Virus record (IMG/VR): IMGVR_UViG_3300032322_000641 | Span: 1-35,399 of that record | Strand: one strand, 5' to 3' | DNA: 35,399 nucleotides | Origin: a virus | In this document: in pieces, positions 1-7,901 of the stretch | How positions within the stretch are numbered: position 1 is the stretch's first letter | How the letters are laid out: every line of letters begins with the position of its first letter | Notes under the pieces: generated by a model | Told to the model about the DNA's origin: nothing | The model's input: only the letters and a program-made list of their open reading frames with translations | The model's database searches: none | Translations under genes and position numbers: made by a program

Positions 1-123
1 CGGTAATGCCATTGACCAAACAGGTACAATTGACCGTGAAGGTTACGATAGATTGTATTCTTTGATTGGTACAAAAGCAACGGTTGCTGCAAGATTCGGC
101 CCTGCATCTCCTGTATCCGGTGA
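1..123. repeat. Terminal direct repeat, left copy
   Basis: These 123 bases are identical to the last 123 bases of the window (35277-35399). The repeat lies inside one open reading frame that continues across the join, so it is best read as the overlap left when a circular or circularly permuted genome is assembled. A true packaged terminal repeat would not be expected to begin and end in mid-gene. The unique genome is therefore 35,276 bp. Confidence 0.95.
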
Positions 124-250
124 TATTGTTTATTCCGGAAGCATCTTTGTTACTTCAATGAAGTTAGATGCAAAGGATAAGGATTTGATGAAGTTCGATG
201 CTGAATTTGGTGTAGTATTCCCCCCACTTGCACAAAGTAAAACCTACTAA
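1..250 (+). CDS. Major tail tube protein, C-terminal part (continues from 35086)
   Basis: This is the 3' part of the gene that starts at 35086; joined across the circle it encodes 146 residues. The protein would polymerise into the inner tube of the tail. The joined sequence has the size and alternating strand pattern of TP901-1-like tail tube proteins, with an N-terminal strand after MAYTFVNGRDI and a C-terminal stretch reading SGSIFVTSMKLDAKDKDLM. Its place fits: directly after the tail terminator gene and directly before the frameshifted tail chaperones. The reading frame enters at base 2; the in-frame TTG at 53 is an internal codon and not a start. Family assignment rests on size, pattern and order. 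Confidence 0.8.
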   Translation, partial: GNAIDQTGTIDREGYDRLYSLIGTKATVAARFGPASPVSGDIVYSGSIFVTSMKLDAKDKDLMKFDAEFGVVFPPLAQSKTY

Positions 251-253
251 TTT

Positions 254-595
254 ATGACACCATACGAACTACAGATTTCGGGGGGTGTTCTTAAATTGGA
301 ATGGGGTACATGGGCGATGCACCGCTACTGCGAACTGAATGGAGATATTCCCATTAGTAAGTTGTTAAGCCTATACAATGGTGAGGTGTTTTCCTTTAAG
401 CACATTATAACAATGGTGCAGGCAGCAAGTGAGAGTGCAGGATTGGTGATAGATGATAGGACTGCTGCAAGGTACATTGATGAAGCAGGCGGGGCCAATG
501 GTAAGGCGGTGAATGAGTTTATCCACTATACTATAAAGTGTATGACTCCAGATGTGCCAACGGATGAAAAGCCTGTGGAAGAAAAAAAAAGTTAA
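254..595 (+). CDS. Tail assembly chaperone, short form (gpG-like)
   Basis: This 113-residue protein lies between the tail tube and tape measure genes, where tailed phages keep their tail chaperones. It is the in-frame product; a second product arises by -1 frameshifting at the A-run near its end (see 254-903). The short form normally binds the tape measure protein and recruits tube subunits during tail assembly. The C-terminus is polar (TDEKPVEEKKS), as in other short-form chaperones. The gene starts three bases after the tube gene stops and has no clear Shine-Dalgarno sequence. Sequence families here diverge fast, so the call rests on position, length and the frameshift signal. Confidence 0.75.
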   Translation: MTPYELQISGGVLKLEWGTWAMHRYCELNGDIPISKLLSLYNGEVFSFKHIITMVQAASESAGLVIDDRTAARYIDEAGGANGKAVNEFIHYTIKCMTPDVPTDEKPVEEKKS

Positions 596-903
596 GGGAA
601 AAGACTTGGGATGAGATTTTGATTCTCGCCATCGAAGCAGGGCTAACAATAGAAGTATTTTGGCGGCTTACGTGGCGAGAATTTCTTTTATACAGGAAAG
701 GATACGAAGCAAAGCAGTTAGCCGAATGGCAACGTACACGAATGATAGCGTATATTATTTATTGTACTAACACCGAAAGCGGCAAGCGAAAAGATATAGC
801 AGAGTTCTTACCTTTGTCAACAGATGAGCAACCGGATCGCGGAGAGAGATTAACGCAGGAACAATTTATAGAGAACATGAAGAAACTTAGTCAAGCAATA
901 TAA
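254..903 (+). CDS. Tail assembly chaperone, frameshifted long form (gpGT-like)
   Basis: A -1 shift in the nine-A run at 582-590 joins the 254 frame to the frame that ends at 903, giving a protein of about 216 residues. The downstream part (IEAGLTIEVFWRLTWREFLLYRKGYEAKQ and onward) has the small helical character of gpT-like domains, and a Trp-rich WRLTWREF stretch is common in such proteins. The only start codon for this part alone is a TTG at 619 with no ribosome site, while the frame is open back through the slippery run, so expression by frameshifting is much more likely. The tape measure gene begins at 905, immediately after the stop. Confidence 0.8.
582..591 (+). promoter_or_regulatory. 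Programmed -1 frameshift site
   Basis: Nine A residues (582-590) followed by G sit two codons before the zero-frame stop at 593-595. The heptamer A AAA AAA at 583-589 lets both tRNA-Lys re-pair one base back; translation then reads AAG, TTA, AGG and continues to 903. The position between the two chaperone domains matches the conserved G/GT frameshift of long-tailed phages. Confidence 0.8.
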
Positions 904-904
904 G

Positions 905-2548
905 ATGGCAGAAGAAAAACTCCGGATAGTATTAACCGCCGATAATAAGGATGCGCTTGCAAAGTTAGAACAGACTATTGCAGGGCTTGATGGCGTTGAA
1001 AAGGCAAGCGGTAAGGCGGGAGGTGCAACTACTAAACTCGGCACCAACTTTACCGGACTATCAAGGGTTATTCAGGATTTGCCATTCGGATTTATGGCAA
1101 TACAAAACAACTTAACTCAATTATTGCCGGCGGCAGGGGCGTTGGGATTAGGATTTAGTGTTTTAACTACGGCATTTACATTTGCAGGAGTAGGGCTTGA
1201 TTATTGGAAAAAAAGTTTAGGTGGATTAGTTGGGGATACCGAGGCGGCTGTAAAAGCAAATGATGATTATATATCAGGGTTGGCAAAGGAACAAGTTTCA
1301 CTTGATACATTATATACAACTGCTACAAATGCAAACGTACCATTAAAAGCAAGAAATGCAGCAGTAAAGCAGTTGCTTGATAATTATGGAGCCTATTTTG
1401 AAGGGTTTTCCAAAGAAGCAATAATGGCCGGCGAGGCAGGAGCCGCTTACAAAAATCTTTCAGATGCAATTATTTCAGTAGCAAGGGCAAAGGCTGCTCA
1501 AAATTTAATGACTGAAAAGCAGACTGAATTATTAAAGTTAGAAAAGGAAGCAACAGATAAAGTAACGGCATCAAATAAAGATTTAGAATCTGTTAGTACT
1601 GGTTCTAAAGATAGGGGAAAATTTAGGTTTGGTTTTGTAACTGATAAAGCAGCAAAAGAAGGTGTTAATGAGCAACTTGTAAAGGATTTAGCTGATAATG
1701 CTGCAAGGCAGGAAGCTATAAAAAAAGATATGCAAGACCTGAAAAATAAAATTCAGGCAAATACGGTTGAGCCTTTAACTTTAGACAAAACAACAGGCGG
1801 GGGCGGCAAAGGTTCTACTGAAAAAATCAACGGGGTATTAGAAAACTACATGAACAATCTCAAGGAGATTCTTCCGTTGTTAGATAGATTCAACGCTCAA
1901 AATGATAGGTTAAACTTCGGGCAGAAAGGCGGGCAGCAAACTGAAATGGTTGCTCCCAATCGTAACACAGGCTCACAGGATTTACAGAACTTACAATTAC
2001 AAGTTACTGCGAACAATACGCTGAATAATGCGCTTGCCGTAAGGAATTCGGAACAGATGCAGTACGAACAACAATTAAGAGAATCGCAAGCGGCTGCACT
2101 TACAAATAATTTAATGAATAGCGTAACTGGGTTATTTACTGCTATGCAAAACGGTGCAAGTTTAGGCGAAGCATTTGGTAATATGTTTAAGCAAATTGCT
2201 ATTGACATTGCAAAGGCAGCAGTACAAGCGGCAATATTTCAGGGTATTATGATGGCATTGAATCCGAAGGAAGCCGGCAAGTTTGGTGTAGGATTCCTGT
2301 CCGGATTCAAGAAACTTCTCGGCTTCTCACAAGGCGGCACCGTTTCCGGCCCACAATCCGGCTACCCTGTAATGCTACACGGCACAGAGCATATTGTACG
2401 CCCCGACCAGATGAAACAAATCATTGCATCGGCATCGCAGATGGGGGGGAGTGGTGCAAGCAAGGTAGTGGTAGAGGGTAGAATAATGGGGCAAGATATT
2501 TGGTTAAGTCAGCAACGAACTAATACATTCAGAGGGCTAACAAACTAA
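905..2548 (+). CDS. Tail tape measure protein
   Basis: This 547-residue protein follows the tail chaperones and precedes the distal tail genes, the usual place of the tape measure, which sets tail length and is ejected with the DNA. Its N-terminus (about 1-60) is charged and helical, a long hydrophobic stretch lies at about 70-100 (LLPAAGALGLGFSVL), a charged, mostly helical middle follows, and a second Ala-rich hydrophobic region sits near 410-460. The C-terminal end (SQGGTVSGPQSGYPVMLHGTEHIVRP) is the conserved tail-tip motif seen in many tape measure proteins. It is short for the family, which implies a short tail. No peptidoglycan hydrolase domain is visible. Confidence 0.85.
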   Translation: MAEEKLRIVLTADNKDALAKLEQTIAGLDGVEKASGKAGGATTKLGTNFTGLSRVIQDLPFGFMAIQNNLTQLLPAAGALGLGFSVLTTAFTFAGVGLDYWKKSLGGLVGDTEAAVKANDDYISGLAKEQVSLDTLYTTATNANVPLKARNAAVKQLLDNYGAYFEGFSKEAIMAGEAGAAYKNLSDAIISVARAKAAQNLMTEKQTELLKLEKEATDKVTASNKDLESVSTGSKDRGKFRFGFVTDKAAKEGVNEQLVKDLADNAARQEAIKKDMQDLKNKIQANTVEPLTLDKTTGGGGKGSTEKINGVLENYMNNLKEILPLLDRFNAQNDRLNFGQKGGQQTEMVAPNRNTGSQDLQNLQLQVTANNTLNNALAVRNSEQMQYEQQLRESQAAALTNNLMNSVTGLFTAMQNGASLGEAFGNMFKQIAIDIAKAAVQAAIFQGIMMALNPKEAGKFGVGFLSGFKKLLGFSQGGTVSGPQSGYPVMLHGTEHIVRPDQMKQIIASASQMGGSGASKVVVEGRIMGQDIWLSQQRTNTFRGLTN

Positions 2549-2549
2549 A

Positions 2550-4586
2550 ATGGCATACGGAAAGAAATACATATTTTCAGCTATCAGCAAATCGGGGTTA
2601 ACCTATACTGCTGAAATGTGGGAGAATGATTACACGGGGCCCGAGTACAATGTAAACTCCGGTATGAGTCCATTCGTGCTAACCTGCGCAGGGTCGGGCG
2701 ATGACCCATTCCAACCAATACTACCAACGATATTCAACATCCGAGCAGACTTCACCGATTTTACAGGGCCTTACCCGGATTTGGTTTCTACGGATGACAG
2801 GAAGTATTACGTTCGGTTTGTTGCCAATAATGGAACGTACTTTGTATGGCAGGGGTTTGTATTAATGGATAGCATAGCCATACAATTTACAACTGGCAGA
2901 AACTTTGTTGATATTATTTGTGTAGATGGGTTAGGGTTACTGAAAACCGTACCATATCAACCTTCATCCGCAACAATTAACACATCCGAATCGCTACTGC
3001 AAATTATCCGCAACTGCTTACTGAATATAGCTTATCCGGTTACAATCTATATCAATTCGGCTATCAATTATTATGCTACCGCCCATAGTACGGCTGAATC
3101 TTATATCCGCAAAACTCACATATTCCCAACTACTTGGACTAACAATGATTATACGTTCAAAAGTTGTTACGATGTGTTACAGGATATTTGTGTGGCACAT
3201 GGAGCGCAACTATATCAATCGGGTGGTGAGTGGTGGATTACCTCGGTAAATGAAAGGGCATCCGATACGCTGCGTGTATTTCGTACCGATAGCACAAGCG
3301 CAACCGATACCTTGAGTACGGTTAACATTAACAGAAGAATAACACCATACCTAAGTGATGTTAGTACACCTTATTACTTTATTGATAATAGCCAAACTAA
3401 AGTAATTAAAAAGGGCTTTACATCGCTTGAGGTTATATCTGATTTAAACTATGCACAAAACACGGTTGATAACGGCAATATGTTTTTATTAACAGGTGGT
3501 ATTCCTACTAATTGGAGTAGGTCGCTTGGCACAGGTGGTACTTTTACAATGACTACGGTTGATGGAATCTATGGAGCGCAAATTACTTCTGGTACTACTA
3601 ACACTACGCTAAACGCTTTATCCTGTGGGGTTGTTAATGAGGGAGATATTCTTACTATTGAATTTCAAACTAAATGCAATGTAATTGGTGATTTGGAGGT
3701 TGAAATTTTATTGACTGCTGGGATGTCTACTTCAAGGTATGTTCAAGTTGCATCAGGGGCAGGAACGTGGGGCCCATCGCCAACGTACTACTTAGATGAA
3801 ATTACTAATACTAATTTACAAAATCGTACAATAACAACTACGCCTGCACCTGGTACAGGTAATCTTACTATTTCATTTAGGACAATTTCAACAGGCATAA
3901 CAAGCATATTTATTGCTAATCTAAAAAAGACTGCCTCCTCTACGTTAGCAAAAAAGCAAACTTTATACAATCAGACATCTAATAACCTTTATAAGAAGTC
4001 TATTAACTCGCCCATTGGCGGGCCATTCCCATCAACAAACGTATCGCAAATACAATCTATTTTATCCGTTTCAGATAATGCACTTGTAACATTTTCTCGG
4101 TTTTCCGGTGGCCCCTCTTACGCCAATTTGACTGCGTTACTATTTAGCCAATTGTATAATATTTACGGCAAAGCAAATATTAACCTACAATTAACGCAAT
4201 ACAATTTATTCACCGGATCAAAAGTAATCGGGTTGGTTGATAACTTTGGAGTCGAAGACCCAACATCCGTAATTAGCATAAATACTGCAAGGTTTACGTA
4301 TAGCAGTTGCACATTAGATTACGTTAACAACACAATATCCGGTACTGCATTAGAGGTATCTAATACTAATTTGCCGTACACATTAGTAAGTTCAATACCG
4401 CCAACACCGCCAACACCCTGCTTTAATTGGTACAATAATTCAGCAGCCAACTGGTTAGGCGATTACGTTGCATGTGATGGAACTTCTTACCCGGCTGCAA
4501 CATTAACACCTGGGCAGTTTGTATGCGCACAGGGTACACCCTTTACATTAACAGGCACCGATTTAGAACAAGGCGCACAATGCTAA
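2550..4586 (+). CDS. Distal tail / tail hub protein with C-terminal binding region
   Basis: This 678-residue protein directly follows the tape measure gene, where distal tail and hub proteins are found. The first 170 or so residues (FVLTCAGSGDDPFQPILPTIFNIRAD) are beta-rich and would form the tail-tip adaptor. Residues around 305-475 (NGGNMF-like start, repeated Thr/Ser strands) look like a carbohydrate-binding type beta-sandwich. The last 55 residues hold four Cys and several Trp/Tyr (CFNWYNNSAANWLGDYVACDG), a pattern I associate with surface-binding ends of Bacteroidota phage tail proteins. No enzyme motif was seen. Role at the tail tip is inferred from position. Confidence 0.65.
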   Translation: MAYGKKYIFSAISKSGLTYTAEMWENDYTGPEYNVNSGMSPFVLTCAGSGDDPFQPILPTIFNIRADFTDFTGPYPDLVSTDDRKYYVRFVANNGTYFVWQGFVLMDSIAIQFTTGRNFVDIICVDGLGLLKTVPYQPSSATINTSESLLQIIRNCLLNIAYPVTIYINSAINYYATAHSTAESYIRKTHIFPTTWTNNDYTFKSCYDVLQDICVAHGAQLYQSGGEWWITSVNERASDTLRVFRTDSTSATDTLSTVNINRRITPYLSDVSTPYYFIDNSQTKVIKKGFTSLEVISDLNYAQNTVDNGNMFLLTGGIPTNWSRSLGTGGTFTMTTVDGIYGAQITSGTTNTTLNALSCGVVNEGDILTIEFQTKCNVIGDLEVEILLTAGMSTSRYVQVASGAGTWGPSPTYYLDEITNTNLQNRTITTTPAPGTGNLTISFRTISTGITSIFIANLKKTASSTLAKKQTLYNQTSNNLYKKSINSPIGGPFPSTNVSQIQSILSVSDNALVTFSRFSGGPSYANLTALLFSQLYNIYGKANINLQLTQYNLFTGSKVIGLVDNFGVEDPTSVISINTARFTYSSCTLDYVNNTISGTALEVSNTNLPYTLVSSIPPTPPTPCFNWYNNSAANWLGDYVACDGTSYPAATLTPGQFVCAQGTPFTLTGTDLEQGAQC

Positions 4587-4590
4587 TTAT

Positions 4591-5280
4591 ATGACCCCCG
4601 TAACCGGCCAAAAGCTAAACATATACCGCTACAACTCAATCGCAATGACTGACACGTTAATTGCTTGTGCAAGGAATTGCACATTCAGCGTGAATGTGAA
4701 TGAGATGGAAACCACAGGAATAGCATCCGCATGGTTCAAAGAATCCCGCCCGGATGTGGCATCGTGGTCAATCTCCTGCGATGGGTTGGTGGTACTCGAT
4801 GATTATTCGTACCTGTTTATGCTGAACTCCCAACTTGCCAGGGAGATAGTATCTTTCAAGTTTGTGATTGATAACGGTACTACAGGAGGGTTGGTTATCG
4901 TATCGGGCTTAGTATGGTTACAATCAATCTCATTACAGGGCAATAATAAGGACATTAGCACCTACCAGGTAAACTATCAAGGTACAGGGGCATACTCATT
5001 AGCGGGTACAACCATAACGCCTACAGGGGTGGTTATTAGCGGAACTACTACGCAGGTATTACAATACACCGCCGGGGGTGGGGAAACATCGATTGTTATA
5101 CCGGGCGGGGCGGGAAAGACTATGCTCTATGGTAGCCGTGGCGGTACATCGTTTGAAACGATTGTTTATTCGGGAGTACCAGGTACAGGGGCAAAGTGGA
5201 CTATCTCAAGTGGTACGCTTGAAGTAGATGCCGGAGTGCCGTTCTTTACAGGGGAGAAAATTATTATTTTAGTACAATAA
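4591..5280 (+). CDS. Tail protein with tail-tube-like N-terminal domain
   Basis: Residues 1-135 of this 229-residue protein resemble the TP901-1-like tube fold: a first strand with LNIYRYNSIAMTDT, the phrase CTFSVNVNEMETT, a SWSISCDGLV strand and a long C-terminal sheet ending GNNKDISTYQVNYQGTGAYS. The rest is Gly/Thr-rich beta sequence, likely an added tip domain. It sits between the hub-like gene and the fibre gene, not with the main tube gene, so it probably forms a specialised ring at the tail tip. The similarity is by pattern only; a structural comparison would decide it. Confidence 0.55.
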   Translation: MTPVTGQKLNIYRYNSIAMTDTLIACARNCTFSVNVNEMETTGIASAWFKESRPDVASWSISCDGLVVLDDYSYLFMLNSQLAREIVSFKFVIDNGTTGGLVIVSGLVWLQSISLQGNNKDISTYQVNYQGTGAYSLAGTTITPTGVVISGTTTQVLQYTAGGGETSIVIPGGAGKTMLYGSRGGTSFETIVYSGVPGTGAKWTISSGTLEVDAGVPFFTGEKIIILVQ

Positions 5281-5289
5281 ACACTAACT

Positions 5290-6408
5290 ATGTTACAGAG
5301 ATTATTATTAATTACCCTCACTTTATGTTCACTATCTGCATCCGCACAATGGCAGCAAACAGGTAGTAAGGTACGTTACGTTAATGGGTTGGGTATTCCC
5401 ACTAAAGACACCGCCGCCGGGGTGAGTGCTGATAGTTCGCAGATAGTTATTAGGCCGGCTGATTCATCTCTCTATGTGAAGTACAAACGTACATGGATTC
5501 GTGTAGGCGGTGGCGGTGGGAGTATTGGTGGTAGTGGTACTACGAACTATGTGCCTAAGTTTACTGCATCGGGGTTTATTGGTAATTCGCAGATATTTGA
5601 TAATGGAACGAATGTAGGGATTGGTACAGTAAGTCCAGTTGCAAAACTTGATGTGGTAGGAAATGCTAAGTTTAGTGGTTCGCTAACTACCTTGGGTGAT
5701 ATTTTTATAACAGGGACAACGAAGGCTCTTGTTTTCAATAGTGCAGTCAATTTTAACACGCAAATTTATGAGCTTTCAAATAGTTTAATTTTTCGAACTG
5801 GGGGAAATGATAGAATTATTGTTGATAGTATAGGCAACGTAGGTATAGGCTACACCGCCCCTGCTGCAAAACTATCCGTATCAGGGACAACCCTAATAAA
5901 CACCAACACCGATAACGGAGTTGATAAATTACAGGTGAATGGGAGTGGATTAGTTACAGGCAATTTTGTGGCAGCAAGTACATCCGGTAACGTATCTTTG
6001 AGAAATACTGCAACTACTTATGCCGTAAATATTACAACAGGTGCAACATCTGGAATAGGAATGTATCAAGATGCAGGAACTGCCGTAATCATTGGCACAA
6101 ATGCTGCCGTAAGTGCAGTGTCACCTATATCAATAAGAGGTACAACGGTTGATTTAGACAATAATTTAAAGGTAAATGCAGCAGGCAGAGTGTTAATCGG
6201 TAATCCAACGCCAAATGATATTACAGGCGAAGCAGTGCAAGTCAATGGAGCAATAATATGCGACCAATTCAAAATATGGGGGCTTAACACCGCCCCCGCA
6301 TCAGCATCAGCAACAGGCACGCTCGGCGAGATAAGAATAGACGCAAACTACATTTACATTTGCACGGCTACCAACACATGGAAACGTGTAGCAATCTCAA
6401 CATGGTAA
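5290..6408 (+). CDS. Tail fibre-like protein with a signal peptide
   Basis: This 372-residue protein starts with a clear Sec signal peptide: Arg at 4, a Leu-rich core to about 15 and an ASA cleavage motif at 17-19 before Gln20. After a Gly-rich linker (73-82) come two copies of the Bacteroidota fibre motif NVGIG-x-x-x-P-x-A-K-L-x-V, at about 108-122 and 183-197, typical of trimeric fibre proteins. The C-terminus ends TGTLGEIRIDANYIYICTATNTWKRVAIS, a tip domain often seen in Bacteroidota phage fibres. No self-cleaving chaperone domain is evident. The export signal on a virion protein is odd; the protein may also act at the host surface. Confidence 0.7.
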   Translation: MLQRLLLITLTLCSLSASAQWQQTGSKVRYVNGLGIPTKDTAAGVSADSSQIVIRPADSSLYVKYKRTWIRVGGGGGSIGGSGTTNYVPKFTASGFIGNSQIFDNGTNVGIGTVSPVAKLDVVGNAKFSGSLTTLGDIFITGTTKALVFNSAVNFNTQIYELSNSLIFRTGGNDRIIVDSIGNVGIGYTAPAAKLSVSGTTLINTNTDNGVDKLQVNGSGLVTGNFVAASTSGNVSLRNTATTYAVNITTGATSGIGMYQDAGTAVIIGTNAAVSAVSPISIRGTTVDLDNNLKVNAAGRVLIGNPTPNDITGEAVQVNGAIICDQFKIWGLNTAPASASATGTLGEIRIDANYIYICTATNTWKRVAISTW

Positions 6409-6707
6409 TGAGTTACCTATTCATCATACTCGCCGGCTCATTTAACGCATGGATGGATGTACTCATGTGGCATTACGATAAGTCAGTATTCCAATACTGG
6501 AATCGCAACTTTTGGAATCCTAACTATTCATGGCAGGTAGTAAAGCCAACCCTCGGAATCGTTCGCTTAGATGGATGGCATATTGTAAAGTACGGTATGC
6601 TCATATCAATTGCAACCGCTATTTATTTCGGAGGCGGTAACGTACTTTTGCTAATGTTAGCATGGTCGCTTGGATTTGAAATCACTTATAAATTATTACG
6701 CAAATGA
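6408..6707 (+). CDS. Small membrane protein of the lysis region
   Basis: The 99-residue protein starts at the ATG that overlaps the previous stop (TAATG); an ATG two codons upstream (6402) is also in frame. It has hydrophobic segments at about 2-18 (YLFIILAGSFNAWMDVLM) and 59-92 (MLISIATAIYFGGGNVLLLMLAWSLGF), with a Trp/Tyr-rich stretch between. I do not recognise a family. Its place between the fibre gene and the holin and endolysin genes suggests a role in lysis or membrane remodelling, but nothing in the sequence proves it. Confidence 0.6.
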   Translation: MSYLFIILAGSFNAWMDVLMWHYDKSVFQYWNRNFWNPNYSWQVVKPTLGIVRLDGWHIVKYGMLISIATAIYFGGGNVLLLMLAWSLGFEITYKLLRK

Positions 6708-7021
6708 TAACCGCAATTCTTACATCAATTCTAATCAGCACTACTCCGGTAGACACTATCCCTTCTGCAATACAAGTTAAGCCTGTAGAGTTCAACCGCC
6801 TAACTAAAGACACGGTAACACAAATTACTTGGACTGTTTTTGGACTTGGAAGAGATACAACGCAGGGCTGCAATACCTACGTGGTAGCCTATGACCGGAA
6901 GGGGCGCAAGGTTACAGATGGCAACGTACCTATCCCCGCTCACATAGTTCAGCAATGGGGAACGGATAACACCCTTATAGATGATTTCATTCTCAATTTC
7001 TATAAATTAATAAAGCGTTAA
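6704..7021 (+). CDS. Hypothetical protein, possibly exported
   Basis: This 105-residue protein overlaps the preceding stop by four bases (ATGA), so the two are translationally coupled. Its first 20 or so residues are hydrophobic (ITAILTSILIS) and end in Thr/Ser/Pro, which could be a signal peptide or a membrane anchor. The remainder is soluble and mixed alpha/beta, with one Cys. No family was recognised. It belongs to the run of small membrane or exported proteins before the endolysin. Confidence 0.6.
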   Translation: MITAILTSILISTTPVDTIPSAIQVKPVEFNRLTKDTVTQITWTVFGLGRDTTQGCNTYVVAYDRKGRKVTDGNVPIPAHIVQQWGTDNTLIDDFILNFYKLIKR

Positions 7022-7023
7022 TA

Positions 7024-7206
7024 ATGGAGCAGCACGTTGATAGTACTTCGGTACGTGGGTTACTTTTAACAATGTCATTGTGGATGTTCGCTCACGTTAC
7101 CGCCTCGCAGGTAGCAACCTACTGCACAATACTATCGGCAATCGTTACTATCATTGTTAACATACAAAAGTTTAAAAATGGCAAAGACAAGCATCGGGCT
7201 GACTAA
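7024..7206 (+). CDS. Small membrane protein, holin candidate
   Basis: Sixty residues with hydrophobic stretches at about 11-30 and 33-47 and a highly charged C-terminal tail (KFKNGKDKHRAD), the shape of a small holin. It begins two bases after the previous stop and overlaps the next start (7178). A holin would make holes in the inner membrane and let the endolysin act. The hydrophobic stretches are moderate, and the next gene is an equally good candidate; the two may work as a holin/antiholin pair. Confidence 0.55.
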   Translation: MEQHVDSTSVRGLLLTMSLWMFAHVTASQVATYCTILSAIVTIIVNIQKFKNGKDKHRAD

Positions 7207-7429
7207 CGTAAACTATCCCGCCCCTAAATGGTACCGCAAATCCAAGAGGGTTATCGGGTTGTTATCCGGCCCTACCGTGTTGGCGGTATTTCAGATATTT
7301 AAACTGACAGACCACCAAATGGCAAGCGTGGCAACGGTGATAGCTTTTCTTCCTACATTACTTGAGGTATTTTCCGCAATACTTGCAAACGGCGAACAAT
7401 ATGCAGCTATCGATGAAAAGTCCGAATAA
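7178..7429 (+). CDS. Holin candidate with two membrane segments
   Basis: The ATG at 7178 (MAKTSIGL) is preferred to an upstream non-ATG start because it follows an A-rich stretch and keeps the overlap with the preceding gene short. The 83-residue protein has a basic N-terminus (KWYRKSKR), hydrophobic segments at about 26-41 and 49-71, and an acidic C-terminus (AIDEKSE), a common holin topology. It lies just ahead of the spanin and endolysin genes. The family was not recognised from sequence alone. Confidence 0.6.
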   Translation: MAKTSIGLTNVNYPAPKWYRKSKRVIGLLSGPTVLAVFQIFKLTDHQMASVATVIAFLPTLLEVFSAILANGEQYAAIDEKSE

Positions 7430-7901
7430 TTCGGACAGTTGGGTAAAGTGGTGGTTACTTGCTATGGCTTTGCTATTCGTGCTGATTATGACATCATGCA
7501 ATAGTGTGAAGAAATCGCAAACCACTACACAGGAACAAACTACAACAATATACCTACGTGATACGGTACACGTTAAAGTGATAGACACTTCCCGCATCGT
7601 AACCGAATTACAGGAATTTAATACAAAGACTATTGAACTATACGATACCGTTTATAAGGATGTGCCTGTACTTCGCCAACGGATAATATACGAGAACGTA
7701 AAGCAGCAACGCACCGAATCACAGGCAGGTATCACAAAGGATAGCGTATCGGGTAGCGTGAGTAATACGGTTGCACTTAGCAAAGTAGAATTAACAAGCA
7801 GTAAGAAATCAAACAGAATACCATTTATCGGAATTATAATCGGAGGAATTGTAATAATTATAATCTATGGCATCCGTAAAACCAATCGTTTCTTTAATTG
7901 A
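7413..7901 (+). CDS. Probable unimolecular spanin (u-spanin)
   Basis: The ATG at 7413 gives 162 residues: a hydrophobic signal (14-25), a lipobox MTSC with Cys29, about 105 periplasmic residues, a C-terminal membrane segment (about 137-155, IPFIGIIIGGIVIIIIYGI), and a basic tail. A lipoprotein N-terminus together with a C-terminal inner-membrane anchor is the defining layout of u-spanins such as T1 gp11, which join and fuse the two membranes at the end of lysis. An in-frame ATG at 7401 would add four residues. The gene overlaps the holin candidate upstream and the endolysin gene downstream (by 35 bases), a classic crowded lysis cassette. Confidence 0.75.
   Translation: MKSPNNSDSWVKWWLLAMALLFVLIMTSCNSVKKSQTTTQEQTTTIYLRDTVHVKVIDTSRIVTELQEFNTKTIELYDTVYKDVPVLRQRIIYENVKQQRTESQAGITKDSVSGSVSNTVALSKVELTSSKKSNRIPFIGIIIGGIVIIIIYGIRKTNRFFN

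Noticed and set aside
619-903. Separate gene starting at TTG 619
   Set aside because: No ribosome site, and the frame is open back through the slippery A-run; expression by -1 frameshift is the better reading.
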